Shown here: piece by piece, positions 1 through 8,203 of the stretch
Numbering within the stretch: position 1 is the first letter of the stretch
Layout of the letters: the number at the start of each line of letters is the position of its first letter
Assembly: GCA_001803165.1 (NCBI GenBank)
Contig: MHAZ01000001.1
Span: forward strand, 235,837 to 299,836
From: Stygiobacter sp. RIFOXYC2_FULL_38_25
GTDB lineage: Bacteria; Bacteroidota; Ignavibacteria; Ignavibacteriales; Melioribacteraceae
Length of the DNA stretch: 64,000 nucleotides
Direction of reading: 5' to 3'
The notes under the pieces: generated by a model
What the model saw: only the letters and a program-made list of their open reading frames with translations
Told to the model about the DNA's origin: nothing
Databases searched by the model: none
Made by a program: the position numbers and the translations under genes

Positions 1-63
1 TTGCTAATTATGGAATCGGCAAAACAAATTATTTATCAATTCAACTTCTTTTGGGAGGACTAG
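1..63 (+). CDS. possible 3' end of an upstream gene (partial)
   Basis: Frame 1 is open from the first base and ends at a TAG at 61-63, directly before the next ATG at 64. The 20 visible codons end in the residues NFFWED. The ribosome binding site of the next gene (GGGAGGA, 53-59) lies inside this frame, as is common for coupled genes. Twenty codons are too few to name a family, and the open frame could be chance. Confidence 0.3.
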   Translation: MLIMESAKQIIYQFNFFWED

Positions 64-435
64 ATGCCAAATGAAACCGCGCAAGGTGAATTGATCAAGG
101 AAACAATTCAAGTTGGTGCTGTACATTCAAATCTGACAGCAGAGGTTGTGAAAATTACTACCGATAAATTGAAACTAATTTTAACCCAACATTTATCAAA
201 TATTGAAAAGAGAAAAGAATGGTTGACCCCACTGAGTTTGCTTATTGCTCTGTTAATCATTTTCCCCACAACTGAATTCAAAGATTCTTTATCAATAAAA
301 GCTGCGACTTGGCAAGCATTTTTCTTGATGATTTCGGTACTAACAATAATATGGCTAATATTTTCATCTATTAAAGCTATGAAAGCCAAAAGTGTTGATG
401 ACCTTATTAAGTTAATTAAATCAGATAATAACTAA
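64..435 (+). CDS. small membrane protein of unknown function
   Basis: This 123-residue protein is not recognised. Residues 1-50 are polar and rich in T, K and E, probably helical. Two hydrophobic segments follow, at about 57-72 and 84-105, and then a short basic tail (KAMKAKSVDDLIKLIK). It looks like a two-helix inner-membrane protein with both ends on the same side. GGGAGGA at 53-59 gives an ideally spaced ribosome binding site for the ATG. A loose hairpin with a T-run follows the stop. Function cannot be inferred. Confidence 0.6.
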   Translation: MPNETAQGELIKETIQVGAVHSNLTAEVVKITTDKLKLILTQHLSNIEKRKEWLTPLSLLIALLIIFPTTEFKDSLSIKAATWQAFFLMISVLTIIWLIFSSIKAMKAKSVDDLIKLIKSDNN

Positions 436-440
436 GACTT

Positions 441-476
441 TGGCAAAGTAACGTGATGTTTTTTTGCCATTCTTTT
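441..476 (+). terminator. weak candidate Rho-independent terminator
   Basis: TGGCAAA (441-447) pairs with TTTGCCA (463-469) across a 15-base loop and is followed by TTCTTTTT. The stem is only 7 bp and the loop is long, so this is a tentative call. It lies just after the small membrane protein gene. Confidence 0.35.
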
Positions 477-624
477 TAATTAGCCACATTTGTCTATAGT
501 ATATATTTGATCATTACAAGTATTTCGGTATTGAGAAGGCTTTTTCTACAGTTCCAATTTACATACGGAATCTAATTGGTGGAACTAATATGTGAATAAT
601 TTTAACAGAGCTCATTAATTAAAA

Positions 625-1641
625 TTACACGCTCAGCGTTTCCACCGGAACAGTATAAACCGGGTCGCCGAGCATTCTGTGTGTATCCCACTTAAAATTA
701 ATACTGCGTTGTTCAAGTCTTTCTTTGCATTCAGCATAGCCGCAATACTTACAAACGTTTTCTTTGCAGTAATCCATATGTATTCTAACGCTGCAATTTG
801 TGAGTATGCTGTGCAAATGATGCTCTAGGTATTCTTCTTCCATGTGGGATTGTTTTACAGAAAAATAGTGGGGAAGTATAAGATGAAAATCCATGTAAAC
901 TCTGTCGCTGGATTTCCAGAAGCGCAGATGATGTAAATCTATCCAGTATTCTTTCTTTATTTCATTAATCTTGTTCACAATTAAAGCTAAAGTTTCTTTA
1001 TCGGTTTCGTGCATCAACCCGCCGATAGATTCTCGTATCAGCTTATAGCCGGTAAATAAAATGTTCAGCGCAACAAGAATTGCTATTATTGGATCGAGCA
1101 GAGTAAATCCGGTAATCAGAACGAGAATCAATCCAACAACTACTCCAATGCTTGTGTAAGAATCCGTTAATACGTGTTTGCCGTCTGCTACAAGAGTAAG
1201 CGAGTTGGTTTGTTTTCCTTTCTTAACTAAATATAAACCAAGTACAAGATTAACAAGTCCCGCAGCGCCAATAATTGTAGTACCAATACCAAGCTGCTGA
1301 GTTTGAACGCCAAAAATTAAATCGTGTCCGGATGTATAAATAATTGTTATTGCCGCAATTATAATCAGCAAACCTTCTACTCCGGCAGAAAAGTATTCAA
1401 CATTTCCATGACCGTAAAGGTGGTTTTCATCAGCCGGTTGAGAGCTGAGATAGATGCTGTATAGTGCCATAGAAGTTGCCGCAACGTGAACAACTGATTC
1501 AGCAGCATCAGAAAAGATAGCTGAGGAACCGGTGAGTAAGTAAGCGGAGATTTTAGAAACGAACATAAATCCGCCGACAATTAAAGAAATCCAAGCGGCT
1601 TTTTTCTTATCTAAAGTATTTTTCTCATGATCGGCAGACAT
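625..1641 (-). CDS. cation diffusion facilitator (CDF) family metal transporter
   Basis: The protein has 338 residues with about six membrane helices in the first 210, then a cytoplasmic C-terminal domain, as in FieF/CzcD-type proton-coupled efflux pumps for divalent metals. In TM5 the metal ligand pair H156-x3-D160 (GKHVLTD) is intact. In TM2, where FieF has D-x3-D and zinc CDFs have H-x3-D, this protein has E48-x3-H52 (ESVVH), so its metal preference is uncertain. The C-terminus carries four extra cysteines (C292, C297, C300, C305) and runs about 45 residues beyond the usual domain, suggesting an added metal site. It stands alone on the minus strand, divergent from the hydrogenase operon. 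Confidence 0.88.
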   Translation of the reverse strand: MSADHEKNTLDKKKAAWISLIVGGFMFVSKISAYLLTGSSAIFSDAAESVVHVAATSMALYSIYLSSQPADENHLYGHGNVEYFSAGVEGLLIIIAAITIIYTSGHDLIFGVQTQQLGIGTTIIGAAGLVNLVLGLYLVKKGKQTNSLTLVADGKHVLTDSYTSIGVVVGLILVLITGFTLLDPIIAILVALNILFTGYKLIRESIGGLMHETDKETLALIVNKINEIKKEYWIDLHHLRFWKSSDRVYMDFHLILPHYFSVKQSHMEEEYLEHHLHSILTNCSVRIHMDYCKENVCKYCGYAECKERLEQRSINFKWDTHRMLGDPVYTVPVETLSV

Positions 1642-1981
1642 ACAGCACCAAATTTTTTGTTGTTCAAAAGTAAAACAAAGATGTTAAGAAGCCAAGAAGA
1701 GGGTAATGTAAGATTATCTATCAAGAAATATTTCTGCGAGTGTAGAGGCAAGAACATCACCGCTAAGGCGCAAAGGCAAACAAAGTAATTCCCAAATGAA
1801 ATGGTTTTACTCTTAGTCCGGCTTTCCAAATTTCATTCAAGAATGAGGAATCGTTTCTCACGAATAGGAATAGTTATAACTGAGGCGCAAAAAAGATTCG
1901 AAAATGAAACGCTAATGAGGTTTTCCACTGGCATATTATATGCGAATTAGATGGAAACAATTGACAAATAAAGAGAAAAAG
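1642..1981. other. 340-base intergenic region upstream of the hydrogenase operon
   Basis: No convincing gene is present. The region separates the divergent CDF transporter and hydrogenase operon, so it must hold both promoters. It contains a stretch rich in AAGGC-type words (about 1745-1785) resembling one arm of the inverted-repeat element at 56.1 kb, a loose AAATGAAAT / ATTTCATT pairing around 1790-1845, and a sigma54-like motif at 1929-1944. Confidence 0.5.
1929..1944 (+). promoter_or_regulatory. candidate sigma54 (-24/-12) promoter of the hydrogenase operon
   Basis: TGGCA at 1929-1933 and ATGC at 1940-1943 place GG and GC exactly ten bases apart, the hallmark spacing of RpoN promoters (consensus TGGCAC-N5-TTGCA). 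Transcription would start near 1955. That supports translation from the ATG at 1982 and argues against the in-frame ATG at 1940, which lies inside the motif. Without an upstream activator site or a match count across the genome, this remains a candidate. Confidence 0.4.
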
Positions 1982-2470
1982 ATGGAGAATCGAATTTTTG
2001 AGCATTACACACCGAAAGACAGAAGCAATCTAATTGCGTTGCTTCAAGATGTGCAAGAAGCTTATGGCTATCTGCCGGAAGGTCAATTAAAAGCAATAGC
2101 TGAGTACGTTGGCATTCCACTAAGCACAGTTTATGGCGTCGCTACATTTTATAATCAGTTCAGATTAACACCACTCGGCAAAAATGTAATCCGTGTTTGC
2201 AGAGGAACAGCTTGTCATGTAAAAAACTCGGCAAATATTCTAACCGCACTTGAAACAGAACTTGGCGTTAAAGCCGGGCAGACCACTCGCGATAAACTTT
2301 TCACGTTGGAAACAGTTGCTTGTATTGGTGCTTGCAGTATCGCTCCGGTAGTAAACATAAACGAAGAATATTATGGAAGAATTACCGTTAAAGAGATTCC
2401 AAAAATCTTGAATAAGTATAAGAAAGAAGAAGCCAAACCTAAGGTTGAACAAGAGGTGAGTGCGGAATGA
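1982..2470 (+). CDS. hydC: NAD-linked [FeFe] hydrogenase subunit HydC1 (NuoE-like, thioredoxin-fold [2Fe-2S])
   Basis: This is the small electron-transfer subunit that passes electrons between the HydB flavin and the HydA clusters in trimeric NAD(P)-linked hydrogenases. An N-terminal helical bundle (to about residue 65) precedes a thioredoxin-fold domain with the four [2Fe-2S] cysteines in two pairs, C-x4-C (CRGTAC) and C-x3-C (CIGAC). The C-terminus is a short charged tail. The ATG at 1982 is preferred over the in-frame ATG at 1940, because the MENRIFEHY start fits the family and the earlier start overlaps the promoter motif. The stop overlaps the hydB1 start (ATGA, 2467-2470). Confidence 0.9.
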   Translation: MENRIFEHYTPKDRSNLIALLQDVQEAYGYLPEGQLKAIAEYVGIPLSTVYGVATFYNQFRLTPLGKNVIRVCRGTACHVKNSANILTALETELGVKAGQTTRDKLFTLETVACIGACSIAPVVNINEEYYGRITVKEIPKILNKYKKEEAKPKVEQEVSAE

Positions 2471-4455
2471 AAAGTTATATTGATAAATGTTGCGATCAAT
2501 GCTGGCATACGCTTGAAAATCCATGCGACCTATTTGTTACGTGCTGTACAGAAGGACCTTTGTGCCATCAGAACGAAGTTTGCAAAGCAAAATACCAGAG
2601 CTTGCATAAAACATTAACTTACGCAACTCATGATCTTCCGATCATCTTTATTGGAATGGGAACTTGCGGTCTTGCAAGCGGGTCTGACAAAGTAAAAACC
2701 GCTATCGAAAATGAATTAGCAGCTAAGAACATAAAAGCTCAGATTGTTCCAACCGGATGTATCGGCTACTGCGCAAAAGAACCAATCGTGGATATTAAAC
2801 TTCCCGGCAAAGACAGAATCTCTTACTGCGAAGTAACTCCAAAAGATATTCCGGCAATGCTTGAGACAAACATAGTTAAGGGCGGAATGTATGAAAAGAA
2901 GTTGCTTGGAACATTTGGGAAGAGCAGCGAGAAAGTTACGAACATAAACGAAGTTCCATTCTTCAAGCGCCAGATGAAACTTGTTTTAGAAAACTGCGGC
3001 GTTATCAATCCAAATTCAATTGATGAGTACATTGCTTCCGGTGGCTTTAAGGCAATGGATAAAGCGCTTCGTTTGATGAGTTCCGAAGAGTTAGTAAAAG
3101 AGATTAAAGACAGCGGCTTGCGTGGACGAGGCGGCGGTGGTTTTACCACCGGAATGAAATGGGAAATGGCTCAGAAGAAAGAAGCCGAAAACAAATACAT
3201 TATTTGTAACGCTGATGAAGGAGATCCGGGCGCGTTTATGGACCGTTCTGTTTTGGAAAGCGATCCTTACAGAGTAATTGAAGGAATGATTTTAGGCGCT
3301 TATGCAATCGGCGCTACATTCGGTTACATCTACTGCCGGGCAGAATATCCTCTTGCGATTGCAAGATTAAATTTAGCAATTGAAGCTTGTCGTAAATATG
3401 GTTTACTCGGGAAAAATATTCTCAACAGCGATTTCGATTTTGACTTGAAAATTAAAAAAGGTGCCGGCGCTTTTGTTTGCGGTGAAGAAACCGCTCTAAT
3501 TGCATCTATAGAAGGTAAACGTGGAATGCCGAAACCGCGTCCACCATATCCAAGTGATGCCGGACTTTGGCAGAAACCTACAATTATTAACAACGTAGAA
3601 ACATTTGCTAATGTAGCTAATATTGTTAACCGTGGCGCAAATTGGTTTGCTTCTATCGGAACAAACTCCAGCAAAGGAACAAAAGTATTTGCGCTAAGCG
3701 GAAAGATTGCAAACAGCGGTCTTGTAGAAATCCCAATGGGAATTACGTTACGTGAAATCGTTTTCGATATTGGCGGCGGAATTCCGGATGGAAAGAAATT
3801 TAAAGCTGTGCAGATTGGTGGACCATCCGGCGGATGTTTACCGGATGAAGTTTTAGACACACCAATTGATTATGAATCGTTGAAAACTGTTGGCGCTATG
3901 ATGGGATCCGGCGGTTTCGTTGTAATGGATGAAGATACTTGCATGGTTGATGTCGCTAAATATTTCCTCACATTCATTCAGAATGAATCTTGCGGTAAAT
4001 GTGTCCCTTGCCGTGAAGGTACAAAGCGGATGCTGGAAATTATCGAACGCATTCCGGTTAGCTACAATCATGCTTCTGGAATTAAGTATGAACCGCTTCA
4101 GCGATTCAAGGGTATTATTCACTTGCAAAGATTAGCCGATGTAATCCGCGATACTTCTTTATGCGGATTAGGACAAAGCGCGCCAAATCCGGTGCTATCC
4201 GGCTTGCGTTACTTTAGAGAAGAGTATGAAGAACATTTGTTCGAAAGGAAATGTGAAGCTAAAGTTTGTAAAGACATTTTAACGTTCAGTATTGATCCGG
4301 AATTGTGCAGTGGCTGCGGACTGTGTGCAAAGAAATGTTCTGCAGAAGCAATCATTGGCGAAAAGAAACAGCCGCATCAAATCATAGAAGTTAAATGCTC
4401 GAAGTGCGGAATGTGTTACGAGACTTGCCGCTTAGACGCTATTATGGTTAATTAG
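2467..4455 (+). CDS. hydB: NAD-linked [FeFe] hydrogenase subunit HydB1 (NuoF-like, FMN/NAD-binding, extended)
   Basis: This 662-residue flavoprotein binds NAD(H) and FMN. Residues 1-39 hold eight cysteines (8, 9, 12, 20, 26, 27, 33, 39), an unusual extension. Residues 57-135 are a NuoE-like [2Fe-2S] domain with C67, C98 and C102. The NuoF core has the glycine-rich FMN/NADH loop (GRGGGGF, about 220-226), the acidic EGDPGAF segment, and N3-type [4Fe-4S] cysteines (SCGKCVPC and LCGLG). The tail has two ferredoxin [4Fe-4S] motifs (C614, C617, C620, C624 and C644, C647, C650, C654). This full set matches HydB of electron-bifurcating enzymes such as that of Thermotoga. It is coupled to hydC1 and followed by hydA1. 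Confidence 0.93.
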   Translation: MKSYIDKCCDQCWHTLENPCDLFVTCCTEGPLCHQNEVCKAKYQSLHKTLTYATHDLPIIFIGMGTCGLASGSDKVKTAIENELAAKNIKAQIVPTGCIGYCAKEPIVDIKLPGKDRISYCEVTPKDIPAMLETNIVKGGMYEKKLLGTFGKSSEKVTNINEVPFFKRQMKLVLENCGVINPNSIDEYIASGGFKAMDKALRLMSSEELVKEIKDSGLRGRGGGGFTTGMKWEMAQKKEAENKYIICNADEGDPGAFMDRSVLESDPYRVIEGMILGAYAIGATFGYIYCRAEYPLAIARLNLAIEACRKYGLLGKNILNSDFDFDLKIKKGAGAFVCGEETALIASIEGKRGMPKPRPPYPSDAGLWQKPTIINNVETFANVANIVNRGANWFASIGTNSSKGTKVFALSGKIANSGLVEIPMGITLREIVFDIGGGIPDGKKFKAVQIGGPSGGCLPDEVLDTPIDYESLKTVGAMMGSGGFVVMDEDTCMVDVAKYFLTFIQNESCGKCVPCREGTKRMLEIIERIPVSYNHASGIKYEPLQRFKGIIHLQRLADVIRDTSLCGLGQSAPNPVLSGLRYFREEYEEHLFERKCEAKVCKDILTFSIDPELCSGCGLCAKKCSAEAIIGEKKQPHQIIEVKCSKCGMCYETCRLDAIMVN

Positions 4456-4468
4456 GAGAGAAAAGAAA

Positions 4469-6199
4469 ATGATTGAAATGACGATAAATAATATAAAAGT
4501 AAAAGCTGAAGAGGGAATGACAATTCTTGATGCGGCTAAGTCGGTTGGTATTCACATTCCCACTTTATGCCACATGAAAGATTTATTCCCAACCGGCGCT
4601 TGTAGAATTTGTGTTGTAGAAGTTGAAGGCATGCGCGGATTAACACCAAGCTGCGCTTATCCGGTTATGGAAGGAATGAAGGTTGATACAAATTCTGTAC
4701 GTGTTAGAACAGCAAGAAAAACTATTGTTGAACTTCTGGTAGAAAATCATCCGCAAGATTGTTTGGTTTGTGTTAGAAATAAGAATTGCGAGCTACAGGA
4801 TTTAGCCGAAAGATATAATTTACGCGAGCATAGATTCGTTGGTGAAAAGAAAGATCATGCGATTGATGTTTCCAGCGCCTCGATGGAACGTGACCCGGCT
4901 AAATGTATTTTGTGCGGAAGATGTGTTAGAACTTGTGGCGATATTCAGAAAATTGGCGCTATTGATTTTACAAACCGCGGATTTAAGAGCAACGTTACAA
5001 CACCATTCAATAAAGGACTAAACGTTAGCGATTGCATTCTCTGCGGTCAGTGTATTTTAGTTTGTCCTACTGCGGCGTTAAGAGAAAAAAGTCATTCTAA
5101 AGATGTAATGAATGCAATACGCGATAAGAAAAAATATGTTGTTGCTCAAATAGCACCGGCTGTTCGCGCTAGTATCGGAGAGGAGTACAATTTGCCTCTA
5201 GGTACGAATGCAACCGGGCAATTAGTAACCGGACTGCGCCGTTTGGGATTTAAGAAAGTGTTTGATACAAACTTTGCGGCTGATTTAACAATTATTGAAG
5301 AGGCAACAGAGTTAATTAATAGAGTTACAAAAGCTGGCGATCTCCCGATGTTTACAAGCTGCTGTCCGGGTTGGGTAAAGTATATCGAGCAAAACCGTCC
5401 GCAATTACTAAAGCATGTTTCGTCGTGCAAATCACCACACGAAATGGAAGGCGCGGTACTAAAAACTTACTATGCAAAGAAGATGGGCATCAACCCAAAA
5501 GATATTTATGTGGTTTCTGTAATGCCTTGCACAGTAAAGAAGTTTGAATCTTCCAGACCGGAATTATCAGAAGAGCACATGGCAGATGTTGATGCAGTAC
5601 TTACTACAAGAGAATTAGTTAGAATGTTTAAGATGGCTGGAATTGATTTTAATGATTTACCAGAAGATGAATTTGATAATCCGCTTGGTGAATCAACCGG
5701 AGCGGCTGCAATATTTGGAACAAGCGGCGGCGTTATGGAAGCTGCTTTGCGTACCGCTTACGCAAAGATTTCCGGCAAAGAGTTAGAGAATGTAGAATTT
5801 CAAGAAGTACGAGGAATGGATGGAATCAAATCTGCTACTATTCCTATTAATGGATTAGATGTGAACATAGCAGTAGTAAATGGTATTGGAAATATCGGCA
5901 GCATCTTAGATGAGATTGAAAGAGGTGAATCTAAATATCATTTCATAGAAGTAATGGCTTGTCCCGGCGGCTGTATAAACGGCGGCGGTCAGCCAATTCA
6001 TTCTAAACCGGAAAAACTTAAGAAACGTGTTCAGACTTTATACGATATTGATTCTAAGATGAAGACACGTAAGTCGCACGAAAATGAATCAGTACAAAAA
6101 TTATACAGAGAATTTTTTGGCGAACCAAATGGTCACGTCGCTCATGAAATTCTTCATACACATTATTGTGATAGAAAAAAGATTTTAGAGCACAGCTAA
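4469..6199 (+). CDS. hydA: [FeFe] hydrogenase catalytic subunit HydA1 (group A3-like)
   Basis: This 576-residue protein catalyses reversible H2 formation at the H-cluster. In order it has a [2Fe-2S] domain (C34, C45, C48, C62), a His-Cys [4Fe-4S] motif (H94, C98, C101, C107), two [4Fe-4S] ferredoxin motifs (C146-C156 and C189-C199), and the H-domain. The three H-cluster signatures are canonical: L1 TSCCPGW (C298, C299), L2 MPCTVKKFE (C354), and L3 EVMACPGGCINGGGQP (C498, C502). A small-subunit-like tail follows. AGGAGAG sits just before the ATG. With HydB1 and HydC1 it should form a soluble NAD- and possibly ferredoxin-coupled complex. Confidence 0.95.
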   Translation: MIEMTINNIKVKAEEGMTILDAAKSVGIHIPTLCHMKDLFPTGACRICVVEVEGMRGLTPSCAYPVMEGMKVDTNSVRVRTARKTIVELLVENHPQDCLVCVRNKNCELQDLAERYNLREHRFVGEKKDHAIDVSSASMERDPAKCILCGRCVRTCGDIQKIGAIDFTNRGFKSNVTTPFNKGLNVSDCILCGQCILVCPTAALREKSHSKDVMNAIRDKKKYVVAQIAPAVRASIGEEYNLPLGTNATGQLVTGLRRLGFKKVFDTNFAADLTIIEEATELINRVTKAGDLPMFTSCCPGWVKYIEQNRPQLLKHVSSCKSPHEMEGAVLKTYYAKKMGINPKDIYVVSVMPCTVKKFESSRPELSEEHMADVDAVLTTRELVRMFKMAGIDFNDLPEDEFDNPLGESTGAAAIFGTSGGVMEAALRTAYAKISGKELENVEFQEVRGMDGIKSATIPINGLDVNIAVVNGIGNIGSILDEIERGESKYHFIEVMACPGGCINGGGQPIHSKPEKLKKRVQTLYDIDSKMKTRKSHENESVQKLYREFFGEPNGHVAHEILHTHYCDRKKILEHS

Positions 6200-6200
6200 A

Positions 6201-8192
6201 ATGTCAAACGGACTCATAACAACAATCGGACAGCGATGCAAACGATGCTACTCTTGCATTAGAGAGTGTCCGGCAATTGCCATTCGTGTTTTGAACGGGC
6301 AAGCTGTTGTTATGGAAGAGCGATGCATTAGTTGCGGACATTGCGTGAAGGTATGCTCGCAAAATGCCAAAGCAATTCAGAGTGATTTTTATTTTGTATT
6401 GGATGAGTTACTACCCGAGGGTGGAACAATTGCAATGGTTGCGCCATCATTTCCGGCGAGCTTTCCCAACGATTATTCTAAGTTACCATCTGCTCTGCGT
6501 GCTGCTGGCTTTAGCATGGTTACCGAAGCTGCTTTTGGTGCAGATCTGGTTAGTAATCTTTATTCGGAATGCTTTGAAAAGAATGATCAGGCAACGGTTA
6601 TTAGTTCACCATGTCCGGCTGTTTATAATTTCATTGAAAAATATCATGAAAATTTAGTGCCGAATTTAGCGCAAGTGGTTTCGCCTATGATAGCAATGGG
6701 GCGCTATTTGAAAGATACTTATGGTAAGAATAGAAAAGTCGTCTTTATCGGTCCCTGTCTTGCTAAGAAAAGCGAACATTCTGATCCGGAAGTTGCAGAT
6801 GCTGTTGATGCCGTTCTTACATTCAAAGAAATCAAGTTGATGCTGCAATACAAGAAAGTGAATTATGATGAACTGGCTGAATCTGATTTTGATGCGCCTC
6901 ATGCTTACTTGGGAAAATCTTATCCGTTAGTAGGCGGCTTACTTAAAACTGCAAACATCAACGAAGATATTTTACACAAAGATATAATTGTAGTTGAAGG
7001 AAAAACAAAGGTTACAGAAATCATTCAAGAAATCGCAGATGGAAATCTAAAATCTAAGTTTGTGGATATTCTTTTCTGTGAAGGTTGTATTAACGGACCG
7101 GCAATAGATTCTCAGATGAATTATTACTCGCGAAGAGAAAAAGTTGTTGGCTATATTAACGATACAATCAACTTATTCGATAAGAGGGAATGGCAGAGTA
7201 ATATTTTCAACGCAAGAGATATTAAACTAAGTAGAACTTTTACCGCAAAGCCGCAGAGAAGACCAATGCCTACGGAAGAAGAGATTGCAGAAATTTTAAT
7301 TCGTACGAACAAGACGAGTAAAAGCGATGAATTAAACTGCGGCTCTTGCGGTTACCCAACTTGCAGAGAATATGCTATTGCAATTGCAAAAGATTTGGCT
7401 GAAGAAGATATGTGTCTGCCTTACTTGATTGATAAACTTGAAGCAGCAAATCTTGAGATAAAAGAAACGCAAGAACAGCTTCATAGTGCGGAGAAGTTAG
7501 CATCTATAGGTCAATTAGCAGCCGGGGTTGCTCACGAAATAAACAATCCGCTTGGCTCTATAATGCTTTATGCTTCGATGCTGAAGCGTAAGCTCGAAAA
7601 AGCCGGCTGCGAAAATCAGAATAGCGAAGATTTAGCATTGATAATGGAAGAGGCTAACAGATGCAAAAACATTGTGGCTAATCTTCTAAACTTTGCCAGA
7701 CAAGGTAAATTGCGAATCTCTTCTATTGAAATTGCTGAAATTGTTAAAGGCATCATCACGACGTTTAGCGTTAATCCGGACCATGCAAGTGTTTCTTTTA
7801 GTGTTAACGAGTTAACGGAAGATTCAAATATTTATGGCGATGGCGACCAGATTAAGCAAGTATTTATTAATCTTCTTGCGAACGCTCTGGAAGCAGTTGA
7901 ATCTTGCGAAAAAAAGGAAATCTCTGTTAATATTAAACGCGATGATGAATTTTTAATTACCGAGATTAGTGACAGCGGATGCGGAATTCCGGCTGATAAT
8001 GTTGGTAAAATCTTCACACCTTTTTTTACTACAAAGAAAATGGGCAAAGGAACCGGATTAGGACTCGCAATTACTTATGGAATTGTGAAGATGCACAAAG
8101 GTGATATCCGTGTTAAAAGCACAGAAGGCAAAGGAACTACATTCACAATAAAATTTCCCGTAAAATTAAATACAAATGTTTTAGTGAATTAA
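6201..8192 (+). CDS. hydrogenase-like H-cluster domain fused to a histidine kinase (putative H2 or redox sensor)
   Basis: This 663-residue fusion begins with two ferredoxin motifs (C13, C16, C19, C23 and C42, C45, C48, C52). An [FeFe]-hydrogenase-like domain follows (about 65-330) in which all four H-cluster cysteines seem kept: C138 in SSPCP, C186 in GPCLAKKSE, and C293/C296 in CEGC. The proton-relay cysteine of L1 is proline. Next is a four-cysteine FeS domain (C380, C383, C388, C405), a short coiled coil, and a kinase with H445 (AHEINNP), an N-box and GTGLGL G-boxes. It resembles sensory group C hydrogenase-kinases but lacks a visible PAS domain. It starts one base after the hydA1 stop. 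H2 sensing is inferred. Confidence 0.88.
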   Translation: MSNGLITTIGQRCKRCYSCIRECPAIAIRVLNGQAVVMEERCISCGHCVKVCSQNAKAIQSDFYFVLDELLPEGGTIAMVAPSFPASFPNDYSKLPSALRAAGFSMVTEAAFGADLVSNLYSECFEKNDQATVISSPCPAVYNFIEKYHENLVPNLAQVVSPMIAMGRYLKDTYGKNRKVVFIGPCLAKKSEHSDPEVADAVDAVLTFKEIKLMLQYKKVNYDELAESDFDAPHAYLGKSYPLVGGLLKTANINEDILHKDIIVVEGKTKVTEIIQEIADGNLKSKFVDILFCEGCINGPAIDSQMNYYSRREKVVGYINDTINLFDKREWQSNIFNARDIKLSRTFTAKPQRRPMPTEEEIAEILIRTNKTSKSDELNCGSCGYPTCREYAIAIAKDLAEEDMCLPYLIDKLEAANLEIKETQEQLHSAEKLASIGQLAAGVAHEINNPLGSIMLYASMLKRKLEKAGCENQNSEDLALIMEEANRCKNIVANLLNFARQGKLRISSIEIAEIVKGIITTFSVNPDHASVSFSVNELTEDSNIYGDGDQIKQVFINLLANALEAVESCEKKEISVNIKRDDEFLITEISDSGCGIPADNVGKIFTPFFTTKKMGKGTGLGLAITYGIVKMHKGDIRVKSTEGKGTTFTIKFPVKLNTNVLVN

Positions 8193-8203
8193 AGGAAAAC
8201 GAA

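Noticed and set aside
1940..1981. Upstream ATG extending HydC1 by 14 residues
   Set aside because: The extension (RIRWKQLTNKEKK) is unlike the family and overlaps the sigma54-like motif, so the ATG at 1982 is preferred.
3330..3860. 176-codon open frame antisense to hydB1
   Set aside because: It lies wholly within the conserved NuoF core on the other strand, has a serine- and proline-rich composition typical of antisense frames, and shows no ribosome site or family motif.
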